Made by a program: the position numbers and the translations under genes. Shown one piece after another: positions 10,854 to 22,428 of a stretch of 45,199 nt of DNA. The stretch spans positions 1-45,199 of the forward strand of contig JABANP010000435.1 of NCBI GenBank assembly GCA_013115135.1, in the 5' to 3' direction. The notes beneath the pieces were generated by a model that made no database searches, was not told the DNA's origin, and was given only the letters and a program-made list of their open reading frames with translations. Position 1 is the first letter of the stretch. Every line of letters begins with the position of its first letter. Origin of the DNA: Perkinsus olseni. Taxonomy: Eukaryota > Perkinsozoa > Perkinsida > Perkinsidae.

Positions 10854-11171
10854 CTACTTTGGCTCCTTGGCATCCTTACCCGACTGATCCGAGGCCGCCT
10901 TCTTCGAGTCAGCTTCGCCTTTGCCCTTGCCTCGCGCGTACGGGGCGGACCTCTTGCCTCCGCCTCCCTTACCACGGGTCGATTTCCCGACCGCAGTCGC
11001 TTCAGACGAAGGGCCCGAACTCCCAACTGCAACTCGCAACTGGATAGTGTATGGGTTGTCAGTGTACGGGTTATCAGTGTATGGCCCAAGACTGTACGTG
11101 TGGAAACTGTACGTAGCAAGCTTGTACGAATGTAATTTCTTCGAGTTGTCACTGTACTGAACGATCCTCAA
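10854..11171 (-). pseudogene. Gag-like C-terminal remnant of the DIRS element
   Basis: This - strand frame ends 240 bp before the RT frame. Its last ~60 residues are rich in Gly, Lys, Ser and Arg (KSTRGKGGGGKRSAPYARGK), as expected for a nucleic-acid-binding gag tail. The N-terminal half is translated from a 15-bp tandem repeat (YTDNPYTDNPYT) and is unlikely to be original protein. I infer that the rest of gag was lost at the repeat boundary. Chance coding is the alternative. Confidence 0.4.
11046..11125. repeat. 15-bp degenerate tandem repeat with TGTAYG core
   Basis: About five units in a 15-nt register each begin TGTACG or TGTATG: TGTATGGGTTGTCAG, TGTACGGGTTATCAG, TGTATGGCCCAAGAC, TGTACGTGTGGAAAC and so on. 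Only the six-base core is well kept. It borders the truncated end of the DIRS element. Confidence 0.7.
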
Positions 11172-13970
11172 CGACTCGAACTTTCAGACGTGCCGGCCGC
11201 GGGAGCTTCACGCATCTCGGATGGCCTCTGATGCTACCTGGTAGCAGCTACCAGTTCGAATCGAACTGTTCGATATCGTTCTTGGTCACACGTTGTGACT
11301 CACAACTGGTTAACGGACAATGGCAGCCATTGAATCATTCAATTCAAATTAAATGGCTATAAGTTATATATAGAAATCTCAGAGGCTATAAGCTTTTTGC
11401 TTAGTTCTAGCGCGACGTCGTGGTTCTCCTGCATCGATGCCTTCCACGCTATCTCAAGCCCTCCGCTATCGCCAGTGGCGATTCGCCACTGTCGTGGGCA
11501 CGTGTATATTTCAAGCCACTGTCGAATGTGGCAAGTACCAGTCGTTCTTAGAAGTAACATTGCTGTCACAGGCATGGTCACCTGCAACAGCAGCTGTTGA
11601 ACAGCTGCAGCCGCTGCATTTCAGCGGCGTACTGTGTGATGGCCAGACGGAATGCAGGCCGCCCACAGTGGGCGTGCCTCGCGCAAATTGCACGGCTGTC
11701 CAATAGAGGAATGAGAGATAGCAAGATAATAACGTGATGTCATCGGACCGATGACTTGCGATCCCAGTGCAACTGTTGTTGCTCTGTTGTTTCTAGTCGC
11801 GAGTTTATCGAAGTCGAGCTTGGGAACAACCGAAGCGCGTGAGAAGTTGTGACAAATGCAGTACAAGGGAGTCAGTTGAGACCCTTAACTTGAGAGCGTA
11901 GGCTACTCGTTGATGAAAGCCGTATAAGACCAGGCTAAAACAATGACTCCGATATAAGGCAGCCCCGGGAGCTCACTTTGAGCGAGTCGCACCAGTCCCA
12001 CTGGGCCGATACCGCTAGTATCGGTGGTCATCGACAGCCTGTCGAGCTCCGTCGCATTACGCAACGATAGCTAGATATGCAAATTGCATATCTTAAACGA
12101 GTGCTCGAAGCCGTAGTTCGTCATATACTGTCAGAAACTGAGGTCACGAAGCGAGTGCCGCTCGCTCAAGCTACGAACCACTCAGAAGTCCGAGCTGGAT
12201 GAGATGAGTTCGCTGGTATTGAAGAGGGTATCTAAGTATCACTCAGACGGCTCCATACGAGAGCAGTTGCGCGCAAATCCCTCTGGTGGACTATAATTCA
12301 GGGATGAGCCCGAAGCAAGACAAGTTGATGGCCGCCAATCTCGCCATGACGTCAAGATTACGACTGGTGTATAAACACAACAGCAACACACAATCACAGC
12401 CATTATGAAGGGAAGACTACATGCTGTCGCACAACTATAGCCGCGAAGACTACTCGTCATTAACGACGAAATAAAAGATACTCGGCAGAGGACCGCATTC
12501 AGGCAGACATATCGTGAGAGAGGCAGTAATAGATCACTTCAAGAGATGCCGTACCCCTGAAGAAGCTGGGAAGGCACCTTCTGTTCCACCCTGACACACA
12601 GACAGCAGACCTAGACGGTATGTGCCAATGCGCCACGTAAATCAATTCGGCATCATCACGAGGCTTACAGTGGCCTACCTCTCTGTGACGCAGTTGCTCG
12701 GCCGCTCTTGCCGTCGAATCATCACCCATGCCAGCGTTGGTCACGATTATCTGAGGACACGGTGCTTTGTAGCGAACCCTGGAGAGCGTGAGGTCTTACT
12801 CGCTCGGCTCTAATGTACTTTCCCCAATCTTGTTGATTGAACCGAAGTTCTCGAGCATTCACGATGTGATGAATACACTTCGACGAGGGGTCGTAGTGCC
12901 TAATGGAACGACCCTCACCCGATCAGACAGATGCCAACGCCTACGGATGCTCGGTGAAATTCTGGGCCGAAGTTGGCACCGTACAGACTGGCGACTCGCC
13001 CGGGGAGAATCTGAGCTGTTCAGCCCAGAATGCTGTCTGAAAACGAACGAAGTGTTCTCCGGACGCGAGAATCCAGGAGAGAAGCGAAGGCCCGGGGGAA
13101 GTCACTTACCGTCATCTTCCCACTGCGTGTAGGACTACGAGGGGCCGGGGCGAACCTTCGGCGTTGCCTCCGCTCACGGTACCTGAAGGTTCACGATAGC
13201 CTGACGGAATCGTTGCTCTCGTTACCTACCGCGGCCCCTCTGCAGTGCCTTCCCATGAGTATCTTAGCGGTGTCACTTTCTTCGAACGGTCTAGGAATCT
13301 GTACATCACAAAGTTGGTGAGCGAGTGGTAGGCGAAGAAATTGTTCACTTATTGAGATTGGGCTGGAATGTGCACTCTTGCTCCAACTCCGATTGCTCTT
13401 GGTTCCGCTCTCTCTCCTCAAAGGACGTGTTCAGAATGCACTTGGAATGACCAGGAGATAAGGGAGGATGGGCTCTGAGTACAGGGCAAGACGACACTGA
13501 TGCATCGGAAATATATCAAGCGGTCGAGCGTCAACTCAGAGTGTGGTACGATATACTGAATAAAGTAATAAACGCATTGTGAGCAGATATTCCCTCAACT
13601 GTCGAGAGAAGCTCACCCGGGAGAGATCTCGGCGGCAGCAGCAGAGCAGCTGTTCCCGTGAGCACCGTCCCTGACCCCATGTTCCATCCCTCGCTCCCGC
13701 ATGCCTCTCTTATAATTGGAGGGTTGGGGAGGGAGACCCTTCCATCTGTTTATCTTGGGCCTGATCAGATAGCGAGAAGAGCATCACAAGACCCGCAACG
13801 AATCAGAGGACGGACACGAAACGGCTGAGTACAGACGACAACTGCGACTTTCCCTGGGGAGCGAAATTAGCTCGGGGACGATGGTACCGAACCGATTATC
13901 ATTCTGATGCCACTGACGTCGGCTTCGGTGCGCTTCGGCAGCCGACACGATCAGCGATTTTCTCTCTTAC
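11172..13970. other. Long region without a recognised gene
   Basis: The first 1 kb is dominated by short palindromes, described separately. The remainder (12.2-13.97 kb) contains several overlapping frames of 60-115 codons on both strands, none with a recognisable domain or paired splice signals. Real small exons may be hidden, but I cannot support any. Confidence 0.4.
11238..12166. repeat. Field of short palindromes
   Basis: About a dozen perfect inverted repeats lie in ~930 bp. Those with arms of 7-10 bp and a 1- or 3-base centre include CTGGTAG-CAG-CTACCAG (11238), AGTTCGA-A-TCGAACT (11253), CAATGGC-A-GCCATTG (11318), AGTGGCG-ATT-CGCCACT (11474), CAGCTGTT-G-AACAGCTG (11591), GTCATCGG-A-CCGATGAC (11739), TCGACAG-C-CTGTCGA (12031), and a 10-bp-arm one centred at 12083. 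Weaker ones are at 11285, 11331, 11610, 11661, 12006 and 12150. Their sequences differ, so they are not copies of one repeat. No gene overlaps. Confidence 0.8.
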
Positions 13971-15509
13971 TTGAAGGTGCATTCCCTCCGCTCGATCTGC
14001 TCAATCTCCTTCTGACGCTTCTCAACAGCTTTTATCCTGTTCTCCTCCCGCTGTTGGAGTTGGGCTTCCAACCTCAAATGGAAATTCGAAACTGACACAA
14101 GAGCGCCTCGTCAATACCATGGTTCAACCTAAGATGTCCCTCACGGATACCAACAGGTATTTTACTCAGTAGTCTAATTAGTAATATTCAAGTAGTGATA
14201 GGTGACTGAAGTTACTGTTACTAGTGAAGTTACTGATTATACATATTATGATAACATTATTATATTAATTATAATAGAACGAGCTGAAAATCCGAGCGCA
14301 TCCACCACCCAGAAAAATAACAAGTCAGTGAAAGATTCGGACGGCCATAAGTCCGGCCGCCACTGCAAGCCCGTCGACGGAAAGCCTACTAGCAGTGGGT
14401 CGGCCGGTTGCTGCTGTCTGTCCTGCCTCCTCCGCCATCACACGGAGATTCACCGGTGCTGTGTGGAGCTCTGCTGATGGCTGCGTCGTCCGCTGCTCAG
14501 TGTGCTGGTCTTGGCCCGCCATTGGAGAGGTTATCTGATACCAGATCTGAAATCTGAACCATCGCAACCGTGACATTTGGGCAAGACGACGTTATGAAAA
14601 CGAGGAAGTATTTGTGTAGAGACTATTGACCTCCCAACGCGCCCCCAACTCGAACTTTTTCCTCACCTCAGTGGTCCCTGCGTCCGCCTCTTCTGTAGGC
14701 AAGTCAGCCGGTGGGGCCGTTGACGGAGCCCTTACCACAACGTCACCAGTGTCAGCACCGTCTGCTTGACTCCGATAGAAGGGATTGGAAGGGTCGGCAT
14801 CTAAGACCGGTGTAACCAGCGGTGTCGAACCGCGCTGGTTTAGAATATCGTCGTCCTTGAGCAGCCTAGCGGCGATTTTCAAGTTTAGTATACAGCAGGC
14901 ACCGATCATACATCGTGCCTGGTACATGCTGTCTGGCAGATATTTCCAATGACGAGCATGCTCGTCCTCCAAAGAGCGGAGCAACGAACTGCCGACATGT
15001 CCCTGAGTGAAGCGGCTCACCTGTCAGTGATTGCCGAGACTTTCGCCCTCCCGTGTTGCCTTCACGTCCCAGGGTTTGCTGTTTCCTCGCGGTACTCTTC
15101 TCAACAGCTTGAACGAAGGTATGTCGATCTATCTCCCCACGCACGTCTACGAGGTCAACCTGAACAGGCAAGTCGACATTCGGAAGGGCGCCCGATTCCC
15201 TTTAAGAGAACCCCCGATGGCTGTGCGGCGACCTAGCCGGAAGAGCGCGGCGAGCGCAGTTGAACCCTACGATGTTTGTCAGGGACTTCCTGAGAAGCTC
15301 TGCCTGGTTGTTAGACAAAGTGTCGACGAGGCGTTCCACATTTACCAGTGATACTCTCCTGGCACGAAGAGAGGGGGAATACGGCGGCGATGGTCCTTGT
15401 GGATCCACCTGCTGTTTCGAGGGTTCAGGGCCGAGAAGAGATCCAAGGCTTGCTGCTGCTGCTGTTGTGATGATGGTGGCGGCAGGCCTTGGAGAAGAGA
15501 GGGTGGCAT
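13971..15509 (-). CDS. Unrecognised multi-exon gene (possible breaks)
   Basis: The protein is not one I recognise. The start at 15509 (MPPSLLQGLPPPSS, then a Gln run) has an in-frame stop just upstream. It encodes ALNPRNSRWIHKDHRRRI and PLFVPGEYHW, ending at a GTAAATG donor. An internal exon at 15159-15021 (VDLVDVRGEIDRHTF and VQAVEKSTARKQQ) has clean CTGTTCAG and GTGAGCC borders. It joins in phase to an exon beginning at 14932 (DSMYQARCMIGACCILNLKI, AARLLKDDDI), whose donor could be any of three GT sites between about 14715 and 14625. A last clear piece, 14091-13971, has TGTCAG and GTAAGA borders and encodes a coiled coil, EAQLQQREENRIKAVEKRQ. The joint between 15346 and 15159 and the exons between 14.6 and 14.1 kb are unresolved. 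Competing frames there (NVERLVDTLSNNQAELLRKS) suggest indels or misread introns. Confidence 0.45.
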
Positions 15510-18500
15510 GATTCAAACAACAGGCGCGCAGGAATGGCGTGACAGCCTGTCGAAAGAAGTGGATGCCTCTGTCAGGCAGACACGCCCGAACTCGATAGTC
15601 GCCTAGCGTCAACGATCCACAAGGGGGAGTAATGATGGCTAAGCATGAGGGGACAAGTCGGCGGCTGCCGGAGCGAGACTACCCAGACGCCAGCGATGCC
15701 GCTGGAGCTTCCCATCGGGGACACTCCGGGCTCGCCTGAGTGACCATGATCATTCGGAAACCCGTGCTACTTTATTACCTGCATGTGAGCTTGTGAACTG
15801 CGCCTCCTCCTCTTCTTGGACCCCCCAGACCGGTATCGACACAAGCCTTAGCGTCGAGCACTCTTCGATAGTGTCGACGCATACCGTTCAAGCGGCTGAG
15901 GGGATATCATACTCATGACCCACTGCAGGTCGCATCAGTCCTACTCTAGTTTCTGATTGATACATTCCCTTCCGCTACGACGCATACCGTTCAAGCGGCT
16001 GAGGGGATATCATACTCATGACCCACTGCAGGTCGCATCAGTCCTACTCTAGTTTCTGATTGATACATTCCCTTCCGCTACTGCATTGCCTCGCCAACGC
16101 CTTGGCCCGTCGCATTTCCTCGTTCAGGGGTGGTACCCTGCCAGAGCGGTGCGCAGGAGTCAGGTAGGCCACGAAGTGCAGAGGGTGTAAGATCCATAGG
16201 AAGACGAGCCTTCCTCATCTTCCCATGGATCCTCCCTTTGAGTTTACAGAGTCGTGGAGATCTTTAGCCTCGGTCAAACGCTGGCCCTCAGCTCCCGGCG
16301 GGGTCAACACGGTCCGCTTCATCGAACACACCAACCAAGACACATCTACTTGGAAATGATTCAAATTTGTTATGTGGACACTTATATAACTTGGAGAAAC
16401 ATCGATGACCCAAAGTTGAAATAGAAAAATATGAGACCGTTATGACAAGTGACGGAATCGATCGGGAAATAGGGTAGAACGTTTCTGCTGGACTCTCGCG
16501 GAGAGACGTTAGAACTTACGGTGACGGGAGGGCGATGGCGTCCTTGCCAAGCAGGTTCATGAGAATTCTGTACTCATCGACTGTGATGTATTCTATCTGA
16601 TCGATCAGCATTGCACTAGCATCATCACAGGAGCTTCCTCACTCGAGCCTCCCGCAAGTCCCTCAGCAAGCGTGACCAGTCAACTTCCATTGCTCGAGCA
16701 GGCTTCGTCGAGTGGTGGCGGGTAATGATGGAAGACGCTGATGACGGCCTGAAGGAGCGATGCTAACGAGGTGCGAGTACGTCCATCCAGGGATCAATTC
16801 AGGCTTTCAGAAGTATACGCCTCGGAGAATAGTTAATCAGGTTTTATACGCCTAATTCACCCATTACGCAGTGAAAATTTTACTTTCTGGCCTCGATTGC
16901 CTGAATTGATCCTTGCGTCCATCTGACGACGTGACCACTGACCCCCCCTCTCCATCATGAGCTGACAGTGCCAGGGGCCCTGGCCCAGGGCAGTGAGATG
17001 CATAGGTCCTCGATCGTCTCATCCCAGTTTCGGCAGCGTACGACGGCCGAAGGAAACCGATACCTCCATAGGAAAGGTTCCCCACCAGTGGGCATTCCTC
17101 AACAGAGATTCCTCATCTCCAAGATTCCCTCCTTCGTGATCCGATGGATCCCCTTTATGATTCATAAACTGGGATAGAGGATGGAAGCATTACCACAAGA
17201 AGCAAGTACCACTGAAACCCTTCACAATATGGACACGTCATCGAGAGCATGTCCCAAAGCAAGCTGCCCTTCCCTCACCCAAATCAAACACGATTTAGGT
17301 TAACTACCAGCCACCATCAAAGACAGTACTTTGTAGCAGTCTCTCGCCCAGGCTTAAACGCCGAGCAAATGTCGCCGACAGCTTTCGAACGACCTGCCAA
17401 GGCCGCGCAAATGCGAAAGGAGTAATTCCCTTCGCGATACTCCGACGATCTCTTGCTGAGTCGAGCTTTGACGGACTTTCCAATTTTTCGATAGTCTACT
17501 CTGCAACAGAGTTTTCCCACAATAACGTTGGCCGACAGAAAGGGTACTAATCTACCATTTCAAGGTTACCAACGAAGATTCAGTATCAATCGTCACTAGT
17601 GTACTCTCGAATGGGATCATCACATGCGACTGCGAACAGAGAGTTGTGAGACTTGGGAGATTCAGAGCCAGCTGAAGGCACCCCGGCATACACTCACTGT
17701 AGACTTTCGCTTGCCAACAGGTCTGTGTGCTTCAAAGTAATAGCGAAGATGAGGGTGGTAAAACCTGTGATCGACTCATCGGTTAAAGAAACGATGACCT
17801 CCTACTCGCGTTGCTCACATCGCGGGGTCGAAAGATACATTCGCGTGCGAACGAAAGATACGCTCCTTGCGGAGCGTAGGTAATGAAAAAAGATCGGCAC
17901 AACTCACTCATTGTCCTTCGACGGCAACACTTGGAATCTTTTCATCCACCGATCATCCGGCCAAGGACTCGGGTTCGAATCCCGGCGATGGCATCCCCCG
18001 ATGCGACCCTCCTTGAGCTTGAATGAGTCGCTGGTCACAAGTCCATTCGGTGCCGTCCAGGCGGCGGAAGCTCGGGCATCCGATGTGTGAGTGCTCGAAG
18101 CGAAGCTGCTCATCGTGCCTGACGAGTACTTGTGAAACACGTGGATCAACCTTAGATACTCTTCAGCTGGGTGAACGTGAGATCACGGCGGAATACATCA
18201 CATGGAGAGCCTCTGTTCTTCGAGGATAACGACCAGTCAATCGATAGTCGCGTTGCTGCTGCCGGAATCAGTGACTGTACGATAGTGCAGTAATCCGGTC
18301 CGGCAAGGGAGTGCATAGAGGAGTGGTTAGCAGGTCGATTTCAGTTGTATCAGAGGGTGTTGAGTTGTTCATCATCTCCACCACCACAGGACCACCTTCC
18401 CAAGTCCATGCGCGACGACTACATAACCGACAAGTCTTACTTCTCTTAGTGCTTGACATAGTGCTGCACAGAGACGTCCTGAGATGACACCATGACAAGC

Positions 18501-19468
18501 AGCGTGCAGGTGCAAGTGGACTACTCCCGGTAGAGGCTCTTGTCGTACATCTCCTCGCTCTCATCATCTATATAGAGAGGCCTGAAGGAACTGTGATGTT
18601 CATATCGCTGATCCTCTGTTGCTCCGATAAGAAGCTACGCTAGAGCTAAGCAGCAGATGAGAGATTGGATTCCAGATGGCAAAACCCGGGCGCTGTGTCG
18701 TTCTCAATCCGCGGCCAGTCTCTCCAGTTTTGGAGAGTCTCCACAGAAGATACGCTGAGGGACAACCCCCTCCCCGACAGACCTGTCGAAGTATGATCTG
18801 ATGTGAGTGCAAAGCTCTGGGTTGTGGTTGGAATAAAGTCTATTCAAACGGTTGTTCCATAAGTAGGGCATGGACCTGGCCATAAGGACTCGTCCGACTC
18901 ACACTAGGTAACAGCAATTACTTCGAGGACTCAATGCTACTCGTGGTATTGTCGCCGGTAAATTCTGATGGAAAAACGGTAAAATCGTTGTCTCGGTGAG
19001 AAGGGAGGACCTCTGTTGAGTCGAGCTCTGATGGTTTGCCGTTGAGCTGCCTTCGATGCACGCCTGTCTTCGGATGGTGTTGCAACTAATAACAGTCGAC
19101 GATGCATTGAAAATATCTCATTTCCAGTCCTGCACAAGACCTATGTCGATACAGCTTCCACGGGTATTCAGTAAATCAATTCTGAACCGCAGAATTGATC
19201 CTGGAACCGCATCATCTTACGTGTAAAAGTCAATTCCACACTCGATTCTGAGTTTTACAATTCCACCATCGCTTCCAGGACAGAATTTGACGTGCGAAAA
19301 ACGATCTTGGAAGGGCTCAGGAATCCTGAGTCAGGATAGCGCTGAACACAATCGAGTCTATTGAATACTCGAAGTTAATTGGACAGGGGGTGGCCCCATG
19401 GCGGCCTGCATCGCTCACGGCCGCCCGAAGCGACTTTTCGGGCGGGCGCCATTCATCCTAATGTTTTC
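15510..19468. other. Gene-poor region
   Basis: No domain is recognised. Weak candidates are a 67-codon - frame (17317-17520) and the tail of a - frame ending SYSH at 18268, each lacking support. At 17957-17990 the + strand has a tRNA T-arm-like stretch, GGGTTCGAATCCCGG, but no matching 5' tRNA half, so it is probably a tRNA-derived fragment. The region otherwise holds one 103-bp duplication. Confidence 0.4.
15875..16080. repeat. Perfect 103-bp tandem duplication
   Basis: 15875-15977 and 15978-16080 are identical and directly adjacent. Nothing inside looks coding. It is either a very recent duplication or an assembly artefact. Confidence 0.9.
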
Positions 19469-22428
19469 ATGCATTTCTTGCAATTAGGTGTTTTGTCCTT
19501 GTGGCTGTCTTCCTCCGTCACAGCGCAACTCTCGTATTGTCGTCGCTTGCATGTGTCGTCGAAAACAGTCGGCCCTCGAGGGAACGAAGGGGCTCAGTCA
19601 AAGGTGATGTCTCCTCCCTTGCGTTGCCTTCCCTCGAGCTGGGTGTTTGATGGCGATGACAGGTACGAGGAGACGGGAGAGGTGATCTATGGCCAAGGGT
19701 TCACCTGTGTCGTCACTCTTGCCAAGGATCGACGCACTGATAAGGTAATACTAATCTTACTGGACCATTTCCTCTCAGTCAGGGCGTGGCCTGTAACGAT
19801 CATGAATCAACCTCAGGATATTTCCTAGTACTATTGATCGTATAAATCTAGTATCTACTATACAGTGCTCCAAAGAATCTTACAAGATTTCCTGATGTTT
19901 TTAATCCTCGCTCTTCACTTTCATGTCCGTAAAATACTACTATATACTGTCTTCGTCGTACTACTATTACAGATAACATATTCGAGAAACGGACCCTAAC
20001 TCGCGATCGTTTCGGAGAAATTGCGTTTCTGGAAATATTTTAAGATTATTTAGACACCTATAGAAGTCGCCATGATGGCATGGTTTTCTTGGTCCTTACA
20101 AGATCAACTTCCTCTTTGCGATTGATCGTTGTTGCAGATCTAATCTTATCAATTATTCAAAACCACGGGTAGCATCACTCTTGGCCTCTGGTCTGCCGAA
20201 ACTGATTCCACTATCGTCTATCTCGGTGTCAGAAATCTCGATTTTCCCGCGGTGATGAGCTTGCCCAACCGGCGGCACCCTGCTGAGTGATGGTTCTGTT
20301 GTTGGCAGGAAGTGGCAGTGAAGGCGATATTGAAGTCCAAGTTGTACAGTGAAGCTGAGCTGGAGAGGGCTAGGTGACATCGTAGGGGCTCAGGGTGATG
20401 GCATAATGGGCGGCTTCAGGGCGGAAGTATCTTGGCACTCTCAACTATCGCATCCGTACATATTACCAGTACTCGAGACTGAAGAGACTGATAAGAGCTT
20501 AGTACTCATCACTCCTTATGGTATGAAGTAATGCTATTTCGGCGAGGAGTGGTATGGATTCTCAGCTCCCATGGGCGATTTGTATCATTTGACAAAGTGC
20601 GCTACTCTTCCTGAACGAGCTGTGAGGAACTGTGTCAGTCAGGTGAGAAACGATGTCGGCGGGAATCGAACTCGCGACCTTTCTCTCCTTGTCAGTTGGT
20701 CAGTGCTATCGACTATCTACACCGAAAGGGTCTCGTGCATGGAGATATCAAACCGGTACTGGCAGCCTGACCGCGCGCCACGAAATTGGTTCCATCCAAC
20801 CGAATTGGCTCGTTTCAGCACAACGTTCTCGTGTATGAGCGCAAGGATCGGCTGATTATCCAAGTATGTGATTTTGGATTCACGGAACCGGTCAGGGAGG
20901 ATACGCGCAAGATCGCCTTCACTTCCCTTCGCGGTGCGTGCTATTTAGTGCTTCGCTCCGCTGTAAGATTTCGCATTCAGGTACTTCCGGATATTTCGCT
21001 CCCGAGCAACTGGCAAAGAGAAATTACGACGGTCTAGTCGATATGTTTGCCCTAGGAATCACAGCGTTCACTATGCTGTGTGTAAGAAGACTGCTGCTTC
21101 GCTCCGCTCAAAATATGTGTGTTATTTTCAGGGCTATGAGCCTTTCTATCCTCTGAATGTGTTTCACGAGCCAATAGAGTTTCACGATGAGTGTTGGAGT
21201 GGAATCAGTGATCACGCTAAGGATTTTATTATGAGGTAGTATTGGGATATCGGTGGGAATGGTGTATGGGGGGGGGTCAAAGATGAACTTGCAATCGTGC
21301 CGTTCTCGGCCTTTATTTGTACTGGCTCAGCGTGTGGTGATGGGGACTGTGCGAATCGTGTTCACACAAGCACTTCGCAGCAGTCTTCTAGTCTATCATT
21401 GAAAACAACGGTCGAGTTTTATTACTGGACTCGCCCGAACTTGTGTACAGTGGAGTTCCACTCGCGATATGAAAAACATTTGACAGAGCGATTTTCGTAT
21501 CTGTGCTTCACGTATTACGAGTCAGACTTCAGTGAAATTACTCCCGATCACTGCGCATCAGAGATGCTTGGGAGAAGGAGTGTATCAACTCGCGATGAGT
21601 TGTCGAAAAGTTGGTATGATAACTTCTGCGAGTGATGTACCACCGGCCTACCTCGTCCCAGCTTCTGGTGATGGTCACTGCATTTCCCGAAAGAGAAACG
21701 CTTGTAAATCTCTCGGAATCCTGACCGGCTGATGGGAGTTGAAAAAATCCAGAAAATCCTCGAAAATCCTATTTGAATTTTTCGTTATGGTCATATGTCC
21801 TGATAGCTGTATAGGGCCTTTTGGTGGTAGACACCTCGACCTCTATTTTTCCGAGGATTTTATCGGTAGAGTATGAAGGTGAATTTAGAAGGCTCCCAGA
21901 ACATTCTCTCGGGATGATTTATTATGGCGACTATCGACCATTGGGGCGCTAACGGAGGGGGGGGGGATGAGGTTCGGAAGTCGTTTACGTACGAAACAAT
22001 GTCTAGACTCGGAGCTATTTGATCTCATGAAACCTAGTTGTCACAGAGCGAATGAGGCAGAGCTTCTGTGGCTTATCATTGTACGTGAAGCTGGGACGAG
22101 CGAAGCCTAGCGGAGCGTAGCACTGATTGTTTTGGGAGGAAGTGCCTGCTCAGGTGTCTCAAGTTAGACCCCGTCCAGAGGCTTTCTGCTGATGAGGCTA
22201 TTAGACACCCATGGCTGGACTTGACCACCCCACTGGTGAGTAGTGTATCACCACTTGCTTGACTTGGACAAACTTGCAATTTCTCAACGGCTCCCTTGTC
22301 AGCCGGAGGGGATTGGTGCGGATCTCGATTTGGATTTCTGGCACCCTGCGGAAGCGGCAGCGGAGGGCATCGATTTGAATCTCATGGATTGGCAAGTTGC
22401 ACCGAGTCCCCGAACCAAAGCACGGTAG
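19469..22428 (+). CDS. Protein kinase, ten exons
   Basis: This is a eukaryotic-type protein kinase, likely Ser/Thr. Exons from the inner Met: 19607-19744, 20309-20373, 20420-20520, 20566-20642, 20696-20755, 20819-20933, 20981-21081, 21132-21235, 22154-22235 and 22303-22428. All junctions are GT-AG, all phases agree, and the sum is 969 nt (322 aa). Motifs: YGQGFTCVV glycine loop (~28-36), VAVK (Lys51), helix-C Glu70, HGDIKP (142-147), DFG (165-167), SGYFAPEQ, DMFALGITAF, and CLKLDPVQRLSADEA with HPWL. The usual Arg before the catalytic Asp is Gly, so it is a non-RD kinase. The same frame opens further upstream. Met at 19469 gives MHFLQLGVLSLWLSSSVTAQ, which looks like a signal peptide, so the kinase could be exported. 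The shorter start at 19607 is the alternative. The C-terminal tail is acidic. Confidence 0.88.

Larger units (their letters stand above)
6937..11045 (-). mobile_element. DIRS-type (tyrosine recombinase) retrotransposon, 5'-truncated
   Basis: Reading right to left, the element has a short basic gag-like tail, an RT-RNase H frame, then a separate tyrosine recombinase frame. This is the DIRS order, as opposed to LTR elements with a DDE integrase. Gag is reduced to its last ~60 codons where a 15-bp repeat begins near 11045, so the element seems truncated at its 5' side. The termini are not resolved: I found no convincing inverted terminal repeats, and limits are given from coding content only. 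Confidence 0.75.

Noticed and set aside
11600..11680. Rho-independent-type terminators or riboswitches in the palindrome field
   Set aside because: The stems are short with 1-3 base centres and no U-tract, and the window is eukaryotic.
17940..17995. Possible tRNA gene around GGGTTCGAATCCCGG
   Set aside because: A good T-arm, but no D-arm or anticodon arm and no acceptor pairing upstream.
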